A DNA stretch of 64,000 bases from JAHEJB01 sp041748175 (GTDB lineage: Bacteria; Bacteroidota; Rhodothermia; Rhodothermales; Rubricoccaceae), in NCBI GenBank assembly GCA_041748175.1, contig JBGTDU010000077.1, positions 1 to 64,000 of the forward strand, given 5' to 3'. Below the pieces are notes generated by a model, which worked only from the letters and a program-made list of their open reading frames with translations, ran no database searches and was not told where the DNA came from. The translations under genes were made by a program, and so were the position numbers. This document shows positions 24,457 to 33,363 of the stretch, piece after piece; within the stretch, counting starts at the first letter, position 1, and each line of letters starts with the position of its first letter.

Positions 24457-25950
24457 TTAGCGCACAACCGTAAGCCGTTGAGATTGAGGAGCGGCTTCTC
24501 CCGCCATTAACCGGAGCAGGTATGATCCCGGGCTGAGCCAGCTCACGTCAACCGGAACCGTGTGACTTCCTGCTACAAGTTGCCCCAGTCGGAGGGTTTG
24601 CACCGTCCTTCCGCGAGTGTCAATGATATCGAGGGCGACGGTTTCCGGCCCGGCGAGGTCGAAACTGACCATCGTACTGCGTGACGCAGGATTCGGGCTG
24701 GGTCGATCTAGAGCGAGCGTCTGCGTTATGCCGGGCGTCGGCTCCACTACCACGGTGATCGACGAGTACACATACGCGCTGCCGCTATGAAATCCATTCT
24801 CGTCGTTGTAGTAGGCCCCGACAAATACCACCTCGTCACTCAGCGCCACTTTAGCGCCAAACCTATCCCCGTTCGATCCATCAGATGCGATCAGCTTTCG
24901 CTGCTCAACCCAGGTGCCCCCGATCTTGCGAAAGAAATAGGCTCCGCCTCGGTTGGTCGCTGCGGTATTCTCGGAGTTCGCGCCGATGCAGGCAGTACCG
25001 TCGCTGATCGAGACAGAAACACCGAAGAAATCGAATCCGGCCTGGTCGGATGCAACAAGTCGCTGCTCCTCCACCCACGTCCCTCCTGTGAAGCGAAAGA
25101 TGTACGCGCTTCCGGTGTTTATCGCGCCGTTGCTTTGCGGTGATCCTACGATCGTGAGGTCCGCATCGATAAAGACCGAGGCGCCGAAGAAGACGCCATC
25201 CGCATGCGGCGCAAGCCTTTGCTCTTCCTGCCACGTGCTGCCGTTAAATCGGAACACGTAGGCCCCGCCTGAAATACCATTGTCATGCACAGCGCCGACG
25301 ATGGCGGCATCCCCGCTGACCGACACCGAATGCCCGAAGAGGTCCTTCGGTGCACCATCGGAAGCCGCGATTTTTTGCTCTTCTTCCCACACACTCCCGT
25401 TCCAACGAAAGATGTACGCGCTTCCCCTCTCCCCGCCGAGGTCGCTATCCGTCGGGGCTCCAACGATGGCCAGGTCTCCATCTACAGCCACCGCGCGCCC
25501 AAAGAGGTCGCCCGCCGAGCCGTCGGAAGGCACCAACTTCTGCTCCTGTACCCACATGCTCCCATTAAATCGAAAAATATAGGCACTACCACTCTCGGTG
25601 CCATTGTCAGCATCGCCTGATGCACCTACGATGGCAACGTCGCCGCTCAGGGCGACGGCGAAGCCGGCGAAGTCATTCGAAGTTCCGTCGGACGCGATCA
25701 ACTTCTGTTCTTCGAGCCACGCCGTCCCACTCTGACGGAAAACGTAGGCACTGCCGCTGTCAGCGCCATTCTGGTCGTCGTATGGAGATCCGACGAGAGC
25801 GACGTCTCCATCGAGAGCGACGGCGCGTCCAAACTCGTCAGTTGAGGCCCCATCGGAGGCGGTGAGCTTGACTTCAATGTCCTGAGCCAAGACAGGGATC
25901 GATAGGAAGAAAGCGGCTGGAACAAGCCGGCAGAGGCGAAAGAAGGTCAT
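24457..25950 (-). CDS. Secreted FG-GAP beta-propeller protein with T9SS sorting domain
   Basis: 497 residues from the ATG at 25948-25950 (MTFFRLCRLVPAAFF), which gives a signal peptide ending in VLAQ. The body is seven repeats of about 50-55 residues, each with the pattern FGxxVAxxGDxAxVGA, then SGSAYVFR and an LxASDG linker, an integrin-alpha-type beta-propeller. The last 85 residues (PSPNPASRSTMVSFDL, then GSYLLRLMAGE) form the type A sorting domain recognised by the type IX secretion system of Bacteroidota. It should be exported and attached to or released from the cell surface; its ligand is unknown. Confidence 0.9.
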   Translation of the reverse strand: MTFFRLCRLVPAAFFLSIPVLAQDIEVKLTASDGASTDEFGRAVALDGDVALVGSPYDDQNGADSGSAYVFRQSGTAWLEEQKLIASDGTSNDFAGFAVALSGDVAIVGASGDADNGTESGSAYIFRFNGSMWVQEQKLVPSDGSAGDLFGRAVAVDGDLAIVGAPTDSDLGGERGSAYIFRWNGSVWEEEQKIAASDGAPKDLFGHSVSVSGDAAIVGAVHDNGISGGAYVFRFNGSTWQEEQRLAPHADGVFFGASVFIDADLTIVGSPQSNGAINTGSAYIFRFTGGTWVEEQRLVASDQAGFDFFGVSVSISDGTACIGANSENTAATNRGGAYFFRKIGGTWVEQRKLIASDGSNGDRFGAKVALSDEVVFVGAYYNDENGFHSGSAYVYSSITVVVEPTPGITQTLALDRPSPNPASRSTMVSFDLAGPETVALDIIDTRGRTVQTLRLGQLVAGSHTVPVDVSWLSPGSYLLRLMAGEAAPQSQRLTVVR

Positions 25951-26067
25951 TTGAGTGAAGTTGTAATGAATGGAAGTTGCACGGAGTCTGTGTGTCGGAC
26001 GATTCGAAGCGACGCCAATGGACAGGCAAATGTTTACGTCCATGACGCCAGTTTGAGTACGCCGACA

Positions 26068-26874
26068 TCACTCCGGCACCAGATGGCGGGAGAGACGCCT
26101 GGCAGCGTCGGCCGCCGCCCGGGCATAATCGCCGTCATCTGAAGCATAGAGGATACTGCGGCTGCTGCTGACAATAATCGGTCCCCGCGCATTGGATTCA
26201 AGAACAGATTCCGTTTTCCCGCCCTGAGCACCAACGCCGGGAACCAGAAATGGCGTCGTAGGGAACTCGTACCTGAGTCCAGCCAGCTGGTCCGGTTTCG
26301 TCGCCCCGACAACGAGACCCACCGTACCGGGCTGTTCTTCCCCAGCGCGCACGGCCATCCGGGCAACATGCTGATAGAGTGGGTCTTCGCCAACTTGAAG
26401 CTGCTGTACTGCGGCCGCAGAGGGGTTGGATGTCGCCGCAAGAACGAACGCGCACCGATCTTCATCCTGAAGAAATGGGACGACGGAGTCCTGGCCCATG
26501 TACGGCGCTACCGTTACCGCGTCGCCTCCCAATTCTTCGTAAAGCGCGTGCGCATACTTCTCCGCCGTGTTTCCGATATCGCCTCGCTTGGCGTCCAGAA
26601 TGATGAGGCGGTCCTCCGGGAGAGCGTCGAGGACTTCTTTCAGCGCGTGCCAGCCGTCAGGTCCGAGCGCCTCGAAAAAGGCGAGGTTCGGCTTGAACGC
26701 GCAGGCGTACGGTGCTACCGCTTTCCCGATCGCATAGCAAAAATCCTGGACGGCTTCGATCTCCGAACAATCCCCGAACACTTTGGGCATGAGCGCCGGA
26801 TCGGGGTCGAGGCCGACGCAGAGAACGGAGCCGGTGGCGGCCTGGGCGGCGCGGAGGTTGGCGAGGAAGGACAC
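26068..26874 (-). CDS. pyrF: Orotidine 5'-phosphate decarboxylase (type 2)
   Basis: 268 residues. Catalytic segment IILDAKRGDIGNTAEKYA (D-x-K-x-x-D type), substrate-binding VAPYMGQDSVVPFL, GLVVGATKPDQL and PFLVPGVGAQGG, then IIVSSSRSILYAS. It decarboxylates OMP to UMP, the last step of pyrimidine synthesis. The length and the VGLDPDPALMPKV opening match the longer type 2 subfamily. The start is a GTG at 26872-26874. The 280 bp up to the acyl-CoA dehydrogenase gene hold the divergent promoters. Confidence 0.94.
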   Translation of the reverse strand: MSFLANLRAAQAATGSVLCVGLDPDPALMPKVFGDCSEIEAVQDFCYAIGKAVAPYACAFKPNLAFFEALGPDGWHALKEVLDALPEDRLIILDAKRGDIGNTAEKYAHALYEELGGDAVTVAPYMGQDSVVPFLQDEDRCAFVLAATSNPSAAAVQQLQVGEDPLYQHVARMAVRAGEEQPGTVGLVVGATKPDQLAGLRYEFPTTPFLVPGVGAQGGKTESVLESNARGPIIVSSSRSILYASDDGDYARAAADAARRLSRHLVPE

Positions 26875-27153
26875 GCGATGGGGAGAGGGAACGAGGGCGT
26901 GGAGGAGAGAGGGTGTTGGGGAATTGGGAAGAGGGGGATGTGGGCAGTCAGAGAGACGGCCCAGCAGCGTGTTTCCAAATCTAAGCCGCCTCAGCGCCTC
27001 ACTTTTCGATTTCTGGCTGGGTGAAACACGGTAGAAAAGCGAATCCTCCGGAAGGCCGAACCAACCGCAGCCGTAGCTTGTAGTACCGTTCGATGAAGGT
27101 CCGGGTTCGCCGCCGGTGCCGTCGCCCTCCCCGCCTAACCCACCGAAAATGCC

Positions 27154-29211
27154 ATGTCGTTGCTTGATAAGATGAAAGGCGTCTCAGCCCGGGATCAGGA
27201 GATGATCCGGGATACGGAAGTCATGTTCGGGCCGGAGCCTGAAGAGATGGGCTTCATCAAGAATGTCTTCTGGGGGCGGATCCGTGAAGAGCTTGTGCAT
27301 CCGTACCCGCAGGTTTCGGCGGAAGAGAAAAAGAAATCCGACGCACTGCTCGCAGAACTCATCGAATACCTGGACAACGAGCACCCAACCATTGAAATCG
27401 ACCAGGAGCAGCATATCCCCGAGTGGGCGATCAAGCGGCTGTTCGATATCGGCGTTCTGGGAATGACGATACCGGTGGAATATGATGGCCTCAGTCTTGG
27501 CGTGGCGAGTTACAACCGCGTACTCGAAGCCATTGGGAGCCGTTGCGGATCGACGGGCGTGATGGTTTCAGCTCACCAGTCTATTGGCTGCAAAGCGCTG
27601 ATGCTCTTCGGCACGGAAGACCAGAAGAAGCGCTTCCTCCCAAAAGTGGCGCGCGAGTACCTCTCCGCGTTCTGCCTCTCCGAGCCCAACGTCGGTTCCG
27701 ACGCGGCAGGGCAGGAGACCGAATGTGTTTGGAATGAAAAGGAACAGTGCTACATCCTCAACGGCGAGAAAAAATGGTCGACGTCGGGCGCGATGGCCGG
27801 GATGTACACCGTGATGGCGAACCAGCAGGTCGTCGATTCCAGAACGGGCAAGGAGAGGAAAGGCGTAACCGCGCTGATCGTGACGCCGGCCATGGAAGGC
27901 GTTGATGTCTTCCAGAAGAACCGCTCCAAGACAGGCATTCGGGGTACATGGCAAGCGCGCATCCGTTTTACGAACGTGAGAGTTCCGAGGGAGAACCTCC
28001 TCCATAAAGAGGGGCAGGGTCTCAAAGTCGCGCTTACGTGCCTGAACTATGGCCGCTGTACGCTTTCGGCGGGAATCACAGGCGGAGCAAAGCGCGCCGC
28101 GGACCAGGCGACGAAGTGGGCGAGAACACGCTATCAGTTCAAGCGACCCCTTGCGGACTTCGAACTCGTGCAAAAACGCATCGCCGAAATGCACGCACGC
28201 ATTTTTGCGATGGACGCGATGCTCTACATGACGTGTGGCTTCCTGGACCGGCTTGACAACGACATTATGGTCGAGACGGCCGCGTGCAAGGTGTTCTGCT
28301 CCGACCAAGGCTGGAAGGTCATCGACGACGCCATGCAAATCATGGGCGGCGAAGGCTACATCACCGAGAACGAGCTGGAACGCGTTTGGCGCGACAACCG
28401 AATTCACCGCATTGTGGAGGGGTCGAACGAAGTGATGCAGTCGTTCATCTTCGCGTATGGCGGCAAGCAACTAGCCGAGTACATGCTGGGCATCCTCAAT
28501 ACGGTGCAGTGGGATGAGGAGCAAGGCTTCGGTGAAAATCTGAGCCGGATTGTGTCGGGGTCGCTCAAACCGAGCATGTTGCGGCAGGGTACACCGCTCG
28601 CCACCGAAATCTTTCTCGGCAAAAAGGTCAGGAGGCCATCCTTCTCGAATGTGCATCCGTCGCTGAAGAGCTTTGCCGACCGCCTCGCGAAGCACGTGCA
28701 AACGCACACGCGCGAGTTCAAGCTGGCCAGCAAGCGCCTCGACGCTGAGATCGTCAACCGCCAGACCGTACAGGCGCGGTTAGCCGACGACGCCATTTAT
28801 ATCTACGCGTGGGCGTGCGTCCTCTCGAAACTCGACAGCCAGATGGCGAAAGGTGCCTCCGGGCTGGAATGGGAACGCGACAAGGCGGCAGGACTGCACT
28901 TCATGCACATGGCGCATGAAGCCATTGAGCAAAACGTCCGCCTCTTGAACACCAACAGCGACGATGCAATGCTACGCGCCGCCGAGGCCGCCATTGCCTA
29001 CAACGACACATTGCCGAACGAGAACTTCTATATCCACGAGGCCTCGCCTGTTGCCGCCGGGACCGGCCACGCTATCCATACGGATCACATTCAGCAGTTT
29101 CCAGGCGATATGCCGAAAGGCGAGCCGAAGCCCAAGGCAAAGGCAAAGACCAACGGATCGTCAGGCGACGGATCGTCGAAGCCTGCCAAGCCGGAAACGA
29201 CCGAGGCATGA
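27154..29211 (+). CDS. Acyl-CoA dehydrogenase (very-long-chain type)
   Basis: 685 residues, longer than the 380-residue classical enzymes and like VLCAD/ACAD9 in having an extra C-terminal helical region. N-terminal helical domain to about 150, beta domain with FCLSEPNVGSDAAGQET and WSTSGAMAGMYTVM, C-terminal helical domain with QFKRPLADFELVQKRIAEM and MQIMGGEGYITENELERVWR, and the catalytic glutamate Glu422 in IVEGSNEVMQ. It oxidises long-chain fatty acyl-CoA with FAD, passing electrons to an electron transfer flavoprotein. A Lys/Ser/Pro-rich tail of 30 residues closes the protein. The next gene starts 86 bp on, in the same direction. Confidence 0.94.
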   Translation: MSLLDKMKGVSARDQEMIRDTEVMFGPEPEEMGFIKNVFWGRIREELVHPYPQVSAEEKKKSDALLAELIEYLDNEHPTIEIDQEQHIPEWAIKRLFDIGVLGMTIPVEYDGLSLGVASYNRVLEAIGSRCGSTGVMVSAHQSIGCKALMLFGTEDQKKRFLPKVAREYLSAFCLSEPNVGSDAAGQETECVWNEKEQCYILNGEKKWSTSGAMAGMYTVMANQQVVDSRTGKERKGVTALIVTPAMEGVDVFQKNRSKTGIRGTWQARIRFTNVRVPRENLLHKEGQGLKVALTCLNYGRCTLSAGITGGAKRAADQATKWARTRYQFKRPLADFELVQKRIAEMHARIFAMDAMLYMTCGFLDRLDNDIMVETAACKVFCSDQGWKVIDDAMQIMGGEGYITENELERVWRDNRIHRIVEGSNEVMQSFIFAYGGKQLAEYMLGILNTVQWDEEQGFGENLSRIVSGSLKPSMLRQGTPLATEIFLGKKVRRPSFSNVHPSLKSFADRLAKHVQTHTREFKLASKRLDAEIVNRQTVQARLADDAIYIYAWACVLSKLDSQMAKGASGLEWERDKAAGLHFMHMAHEAIEQNVRLLNTNSDDAMLRAAEAAIAYNDTLPNENFYIHEASPVAAGTGHAIHTDHIQQFPGDMPKGEPKPKAKAKTNGSSGDGSSKPAKPETTEA

Positions 29212-29221
29212 CGAGATCCGC

Positions 29222-29285
29222 AGCGCGTAACACTTATTGCGTGTTTGCGACGCGCGATACGCAGTACGAAGCGCGCAATACCTAT
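29222..29285. repeat. Degenerate intergenic repeat (GCAATAC/GCGTATTGC words)
   Basis: Between the acyl-CoA dehydrogenase and the TPR gene lie mixed words such as ATTGCGTG, GATACGCAGTACGAA and GCGCAATACC. The same vocabulary recurs between other genes at 32288-32338 and 35790-35840. It looks like a decayed member of a dispersed repeat family in this genome. Confidence 0.4.
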
Positions 29286-29297
29286 CCGATTGCCGTC

Positions 29298-30812
29298 ATG
29301 CGCCAACTTTTCGTACTTGGCTTTTGCCTGATCCTCGCCGCACCGGCGTGCGCGCAGTCCCTTGGCGAAACCACCTTTCCCAACTCCGGCGCCGAGGACG
29401 CACAGGAACCGTTCATGCGTGGGCTGTTGCTGCTCCACAGCTTCGAGTACGACCATGCCCGCGAAGCTTTTCAGGAGGCGCGGGGGACCGACGCCAACTT
29501 TGCGATGGCGTATTGGGGCGAAGCGCTGACGTACACGCATCCGATCTGGCAAGAGCAGGATTGGGATGCGGCGAATGTGGTTCTTTCAGAGATGCCGACA
29601 AAGGCTCGCGCTCAGGCTTCCGATTGCGAACGGGCCTACTTGGCCACGTTGGATGTTCTGTACGGAGAAGGCGAGAAAGAGGATCGCGACGACGCCTACG
29701 CCCTGGCGATGGGTGAACTCGCCGCCGCCTATCCGGGCGACGAGAACGCGGCCACGCTCCACGCACTCGCGATCCTCAGCACCGCCCACGAGGGCCGGGA
29801 TTTAGAGATCTATGACCGCGCCGGGCAGATAGCACTCGCAGCTTTTGCTCAGAATCCGAGGCACCCGGGCGCTGCACACTACGTCATCCACGCCTACGAC
29901 GACCCTATCAACGCAGGAAAGGCACTGGACGCAGCGCGAGCCTACTCCGAAATCGCTCCAGACGCTCCGCACGCGCTCCACATGCCCAGTCACATATATT
30001 TCGCGCTGGGGATGTGGGACCAAGGCGCCGAACTCAACCGACGGGCCTATGAAGCCGCCCGCCGCCGCGATGAAGCGGCCGGACAACCGCTCGGTGGGCA
30101 CGGCTGGCATCCGCTGTACTGGCTGCACTATGCAGAGCTTCAGCGCGGGCGCTTCGAGGAAGCGCGGCGTTTGTTTGATGAGGCGTTATCGCTGGCAGAG
30201 TCCGGACCATCTCAGCGAGCATGGAATGCCGCGATCGCCATGCGGGCTAATCACGTCATCGAGACGATGGACTGGACCGGTGAAGTGGCCGCGATGGATT
30301 TACCGCTGGAAGATGTGGGGGCCGAGACGGCACAGCGCGATGCCTTCATCCGGGGCCTTGTGGCGGTCAATCGACACGATATAGCGGCAGCGGAATCCGC
30401 ATTGCAGGACGTACAGAACTATCTCGACGGGAGAGAAGATTTGGGACTAGCCGAGCAGGCGACGGCTCTCATGCTCGAAGGACTGGTCATATTAGAGAGG
30501 GGTGATACCGAGGAAGGACTGACCCGCTTGCGCGAAGCCACATCAATTGAGGATCAGATGCCGTTGGATTTCGGCCCACCGAATCCTGCGAAGCCCTCCC
30601 ACGAGGCGCTGGGCGAAGTCTTGTATAGCCTCGAACGACCGGCGGAGGCGCAAATTGAATTTGAGACGGCGCTGGAGCGGGCACCGCGTCGGCTCCACGC
30701 GCTTTCCGGCCTGGCGCATTCGGCGCTGGCTGCCGGGGATTCGGAGACCGCAGACGCAACGCAGGCGACGATACGAGAGATCGTGATTGGCGACGATTCC
30801 GATGGAGAATAG
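29298..30812 (+). CDS. Secreted tetratricopeptide-repeat protein
   Basis: 504 residues from the ATG at 29298 (MRQLFVLGFCLILAAPACAQ), which gives a clean signal peptide; the frame is open from 29208 but through repeat DNA. The mature protein is all-helical with TPR-type units (LLHSFEYDHAREAFQEARG with DANFAMAYWGEAL, HYAELQRGRFEEARRLFDEA, YSLERPAEAQIEFETALERA), with HYVIHAYDDP and HALHMPSHIYFALGMWDQG typical of a family found widely in Bacteroidota and acidobacteria. It probably acts as a periplasmic scaffold; no enzyme motif is visible. Confidence 0.85.
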   Translation: MRQLFVLGFCLILAAPACAQSLGETTFPNSGAEDAQEPFMRGLLLLHSFEYDHAREAFQEARGTDANFAMAYWGEALTYTHPIWQEQDWDAANVVLSEMPTKARAQASDCERAYLATLDVLYGEGEKEDRDDAYALAMGELAAAYPGDENAATLHALAILSTAHEGRDLEIYDRAGQIALAAFAQNPRHPGAAHYVIHAYDDPINAGKALDAARAYSEIAPDAPHALHMPSHIYFALGMWDQGAELNRRAYEAARRRDEAAGQPLGGHGWHPLYWLHYAELQRGRFEEARRLFDEALSLAESGPSQRAWNAAIAMRANHVIETMDWTGEVAAMDLPLEDVGAETAQRDAFIRGLVAVNRHDIAAAESALQDVQNYLDGREDLGLAEQATALMLEGLVILERGDTEEGLTRLREATSIEDQMPLDFGPPNPAKPSHEALGEVLYSLERPAEAQIEFETALERAPRRLHALSGLAHSALAAGDSETADATQATIREIVIGDDSDGE

Positions 30813-30888
30813 GAACTCGCTAAGCGTCGCTTAAGGCACGAACCGGTAGGAGGGAGGCGCGTATCTTCCGCGCCCCGAGTTTCCCCCT

Positions 30889-31020
30889 ATGTCTCCGCCT
30901 CCGGGATTTCCATCATTCTCGCGACGTGACGTCCTGCCCCTAGCAGGGGGAGTTAGAGGGGGTCGAGCAAACTACCTCGGTGCTCCGAATAGTCCGACAG
31001 CCCATACTGATTGCAGATAG
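30889..31020 (+). CDS. 43-codon upstream ORF sharing the first 11-12 codons of the M16 protease
   Basis: An ATG at 30889 opens a frame that starts MSPPPGFPSFSR, the same as the protease at 31026 (35 bp with 2 mismatches). After codon 12 it diverges through a GC-rich hairpin sequence and ends at TAG 31018-31020, 5 bp before the protease ATG. It may be translated as a leader peptide or may simply be the relic of an insertion that duplicated the gene start. No function is claimed. Confidence 0.4.
   Translation: MSPPPGFPSFSRRDVLPLAGGVRGGRANYLGAPNSPTAHTDCR
30937..30960 (+). repeat. Short hairpin repeat (CCCCT-AGC-AGGGG) in the protease leader
   Basis: A 5-bp stem CCCCT/AGGGG with loop AGC at 30937-30949, followed by GAGTTAGAGGG. 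The word CCTAGCAGGGGG with GTTAGAGGGGG next to it resembles a common dispersed repeat in many environmental genomes. It lies inside the segment that separates the duplicated start of the M16 gene. Confidence 0.5.
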
Positions 31021-31025
31021 GAAGA

Positions 31026-32273
31026 ATGTCCCCGCCTCCAGGATTTCCATCATTCTCGCGTACGAAGCTGCCCAACGGTGTGCGGATCCTCACGGAGCAG
31101 ATTCCATCTGTCCGGTCCGTCGCGGTCGGCGTATGGATTCAGGCGGGTAGCCGCGACGAAACCATCGAAAAGGGAGGCATCTCCCACTTCATCGAGCACA
31201 TGGTGTTCAAGGGAACGGCCAAGCGCCGCGGCTACCAGATCAACCAGCGGATGGAATCGGTGGGCGGCTATCTGAACGCCTTCACGACGAAGGAGCACAC
31301 GTGCTTCTACGCGCGCAGCCTCGACGAGCACCTCGGCCGCGCCCTCGACACCATCCTCGACCTCGTCACAAATCCGACCCTACCCGAGAAAGAGTTGGAG
31401 AAAGAAAAAGACGTGGTCATCGAAGAGATCAAGATGTACGAGGACAATCCCGAGGACCACATCTTCGACCACTACGAGGATGTGATGTACCCCGACCACG
31501 CGCTCGGTAGGCCGATTCTTGGTACCCGGGAGAGCGTCCGGTCCTTTACGAAGAGAAGTGTGGACGACCACATCAAGGCACACTATGCACCCAATCACTT
31601 TGTGATTTCCGTGGCTGGCAACGTTCAGCACGAAACAGTTGTGCGCAAAGTCGAGCAACTCCTTCGCGACTTTGATCGCAAGCCAGCAAAGCTTGGGCGC
31701 GAATCGGCCAATGGCTATGTGGCCTTGGATGTTTCTTTTGAGCGCTCCGTCCAGCAGGCGCACCTTGTCGTCGGCACGCGAGGCTTTGGTTCACTCGATC
31801 CTCGCCGGACGCAGGTTTCGCTCCTCAATACCATTCTGGGTGGAGGGATGTCGAGCCGCCTGAATCAGAACATCCGAGAAAAATACGGCTTTTGTTATTC
31901 CGTGTATTCCTTCGCCAACATGCTCGCCGACGCAGGCGATGTAGGCGTGTACATCGGGGTGGATGAATCGAAGGTGGACCGCGCGCGAAAACTGGTGGTC
32001 CGGGAACTGAATAAACTCGCCGAGACCGACGTAAGCGAGCGAGCACTTGCACGTGCCAGGCAGCAGTTGAAGGGATCGATCATGCTCGGGCTCGAAAGCA
32101 TGAGCAACCGTATGCTGCGTCTGGGCCGCGTGGAGCTCACCTTTGGCCGCTACTTCACGCTCGACGAAGTGATCGCGGAGATCGACGCGGTAACATCGGA
32201 GGACGTGAGGGCGGTGGCTGAAGAATTGTTTGCGGAGGAGCGGCTGTCTAGCATCGCCATAGTGCCCAATTAA
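31026..32273 (+). CDS. M16-family zinc protease (processing-peptidase-like)
   Basis: 415 residues. The inverted zinc motif HxxEH is His54-x-x-Glu57-His58 (GGISHFIEHMVFKGT), with the third ligand in VVIEEIKMYEDNPED. The glycine-rich region and the C-terminal homologous domain (LNTILGGGMSSRLNQNIREK with YGFCYSVYS) complete a single-chain protease of the PqqL/mitochondrial-processing-peptidase beta type. It degrades or trims peptides; cytoplasmic, as no signal peptide is seen. The start is fixed by the second copy of the MSPPPGFPSFSR sequence and an AGGAAG just upstream. Confidence 0.93.
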   Translation: MSPPPGFPSFSRTKLPNGVRILTEQIPSVRSVAVGVWIQAGSRDETIEKGGISHFIEHMVFKGTAKRRGYQINQRMESVGGYLNAFTTKEHTCFYARSLDEHLGRALDTILDLVTNPTLPEKELEKEKDVVIEEIKMYEDNPEDHIFDHYEDVMYPDHALGRPILGTRESVRSFTKRSVDDHIKAHYAPNHFVISVAGNVQHETVVRKVEQLLRDFDRKPAKLGRESANGYVALDVSFERSVQQAHLVVGTRGFGSLDPRRTQVSLLNTILGGGMSSRLNQNIREKYGFCYSVYSFANMLADAGDVGVYIGVDESKVDRARKLVVRELNKLAETDVSERALARARQQLKGSIMLGLESMSNRMLRLGRVELTFGRYFTLDEVIAEIDAVTSEDVRAVAEELFAEERLSSIAIVPN

Positions 32274-32287
32274 AACAGTGCGCATTC

Positions 32288-32338
32288 CGTATTGCGTAAA
32301 CGATGCCCTTATCGAGACCTTGCGAACTACGCAATACG
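32288..32338. repeat. Inverted repeat of the GCAATACG family
   Basis: CGTATTGCGTA at 32288-32298 and TACGCAATACG at 32328-32338 form a perfect 11-bp stem with a 29-base loop. It begins 15 bp after the M16 protease stop and ends 12 bp before the epimerase start. Without a T run it is not a typical terminator. It belongs to the same repeat vocabulary as the sites at 29222 and 35790. Confidence 0.65.
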
Positions 32339-32350
32339 AACTAATCAACC

Positions 32351-33319
32351 GTGCCCTACCCATTCTCCAACCGAAAAGTCCTCGTCACCGGCGGCGGCGG
32401 GTTCATCGGCTCGCACGTCGTCGATGCGCTAATCGCTGAGGAATGCGACGTCCACATTCTGGACAATCTGGTTACGGGGAAGCGCGAGAACATCCCGGCG
32501 GAAGCAACCTTCCACGAACTCGATATCTGTTCGCCGGATGTCCGGGCGTTGTTCGAGCGGGAACGGTTTGCCGCCATGTTTCACTTGGCCGCGCAAATGG
32601 ACGTCCGCAAGTCCGTCGCCGACCCGGTTTTCGACGCGAGCGTGAACGTGATTGGACTTCTCAACCTCCTTGAAGTCGGGCGCGTCAACGGTTTGGAGAA
32701 AGTGGTCTTCACCTCCACGGGCGGCGCCATCTACGGCGAGCCCGATCCGACTATCAATGGGGGAGGCCCTCAGCCGGAATCACACCCGGAACGCCCGAAG
32801 TCGCCATACGGCATAACCAAACTGGTTTCCGAGCATTACCTCCGCTTCTACAACGAGACCTACGGATTGCCCTACGTCGCGCTTCGGTTTGCCAACATCT
32901 ACGGCCCGCGCCAGAACCCGCACGGCGAGGCCGGCGTCGTGGCCATTTTCACCGAGCGGCTCTTGAAGGGCGAACAGCCGACCATCAACGGCCCGGGAAT
33001 GCAAACGCGCGACTATGTGTTCGTCGGCGATGTCGTCCGGGCGGCCATGAGCGCACTGGCCTTCGAGGGATCGGATATTGTCAATATCGGCACCGGCATT
33101 GAGACGGACGTGAACGAACTGTTCGGGCACATCAACCGGCTGACTGGCGGAAATGCCGAGGAGAAACACGGCCCCGGAATGCCTGGAGAACAGCAGCGGA
33201 GCGTGCTAGATGCCTCACGAGCCCGTGACGTTCTCAGTTGGATGCCGGAGGTGAGCCTTTCCGATGGGCTAGAGCGAACGGTGCGTTGGTTCCAGGCCCG
33301 CGAAGATCGCGTGTCGTAA
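32351..33319 (+). CDS. NAD-dependent sugar epimerase/dehydratase
   Basis: 322 residues, extended short-chain dehydrogenase fold. NAD-binding VLVTGGGGFIGSHVVDAL; the catalytic triad is Ser/Thr in VFTSTGGAIYGEP with Tyr-x-x-x-Lys in SPYGITKLVSEHYL; substrate segment LRFANIYGPRQNPHGEAGVV. It most resembles UDP-glucose 4-epimerase-type enzymes, so it probably interconverts nucleotide sugars, but the exact sugar is uncertain. GTG start at 32351. It ends 44 bp before scpA, in the same direction. Confidence 0.88.
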   Translation: MPYPFSNRKVLVTGGGGFIGSHVVDALIAEECDVHILDNLVTGKRENIPAEATFHELDICSPDVRALFERERFAAMFHLAAQMDVRKSVADPVFDASVNVIGLLNLLEVGRVNGLEKVVFTSTGGAIYGEPDPTINGGGPQPESHPERPKSPYGITKLVSEHYLRFYNETYGLPYVALRFANIYGPRQNPHGEAGVVAIFTERLLKGEQPTINGPGMQTRDYVFVGDVVRAAMSALAFEGSDIVNIGTGIETDVNELFGHINRLTGGNAEEKHGPGMPGEQQRSVLDASRARDVLSWMPEVSLSDGLERTVRWFQAREDRVS

Positions 33320-33363
33320 CTTTCCTCGGACGCCACCACCCACCTCCCGGTTACCTCGCGCAC

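Noticed and set aside
27568..28470. 300-codon frame antisense to the acyl-CoA dehydrogenase
   Set aside because: The sense gene is complete and conserved; the antisense product is His/Val-rich with no domain.
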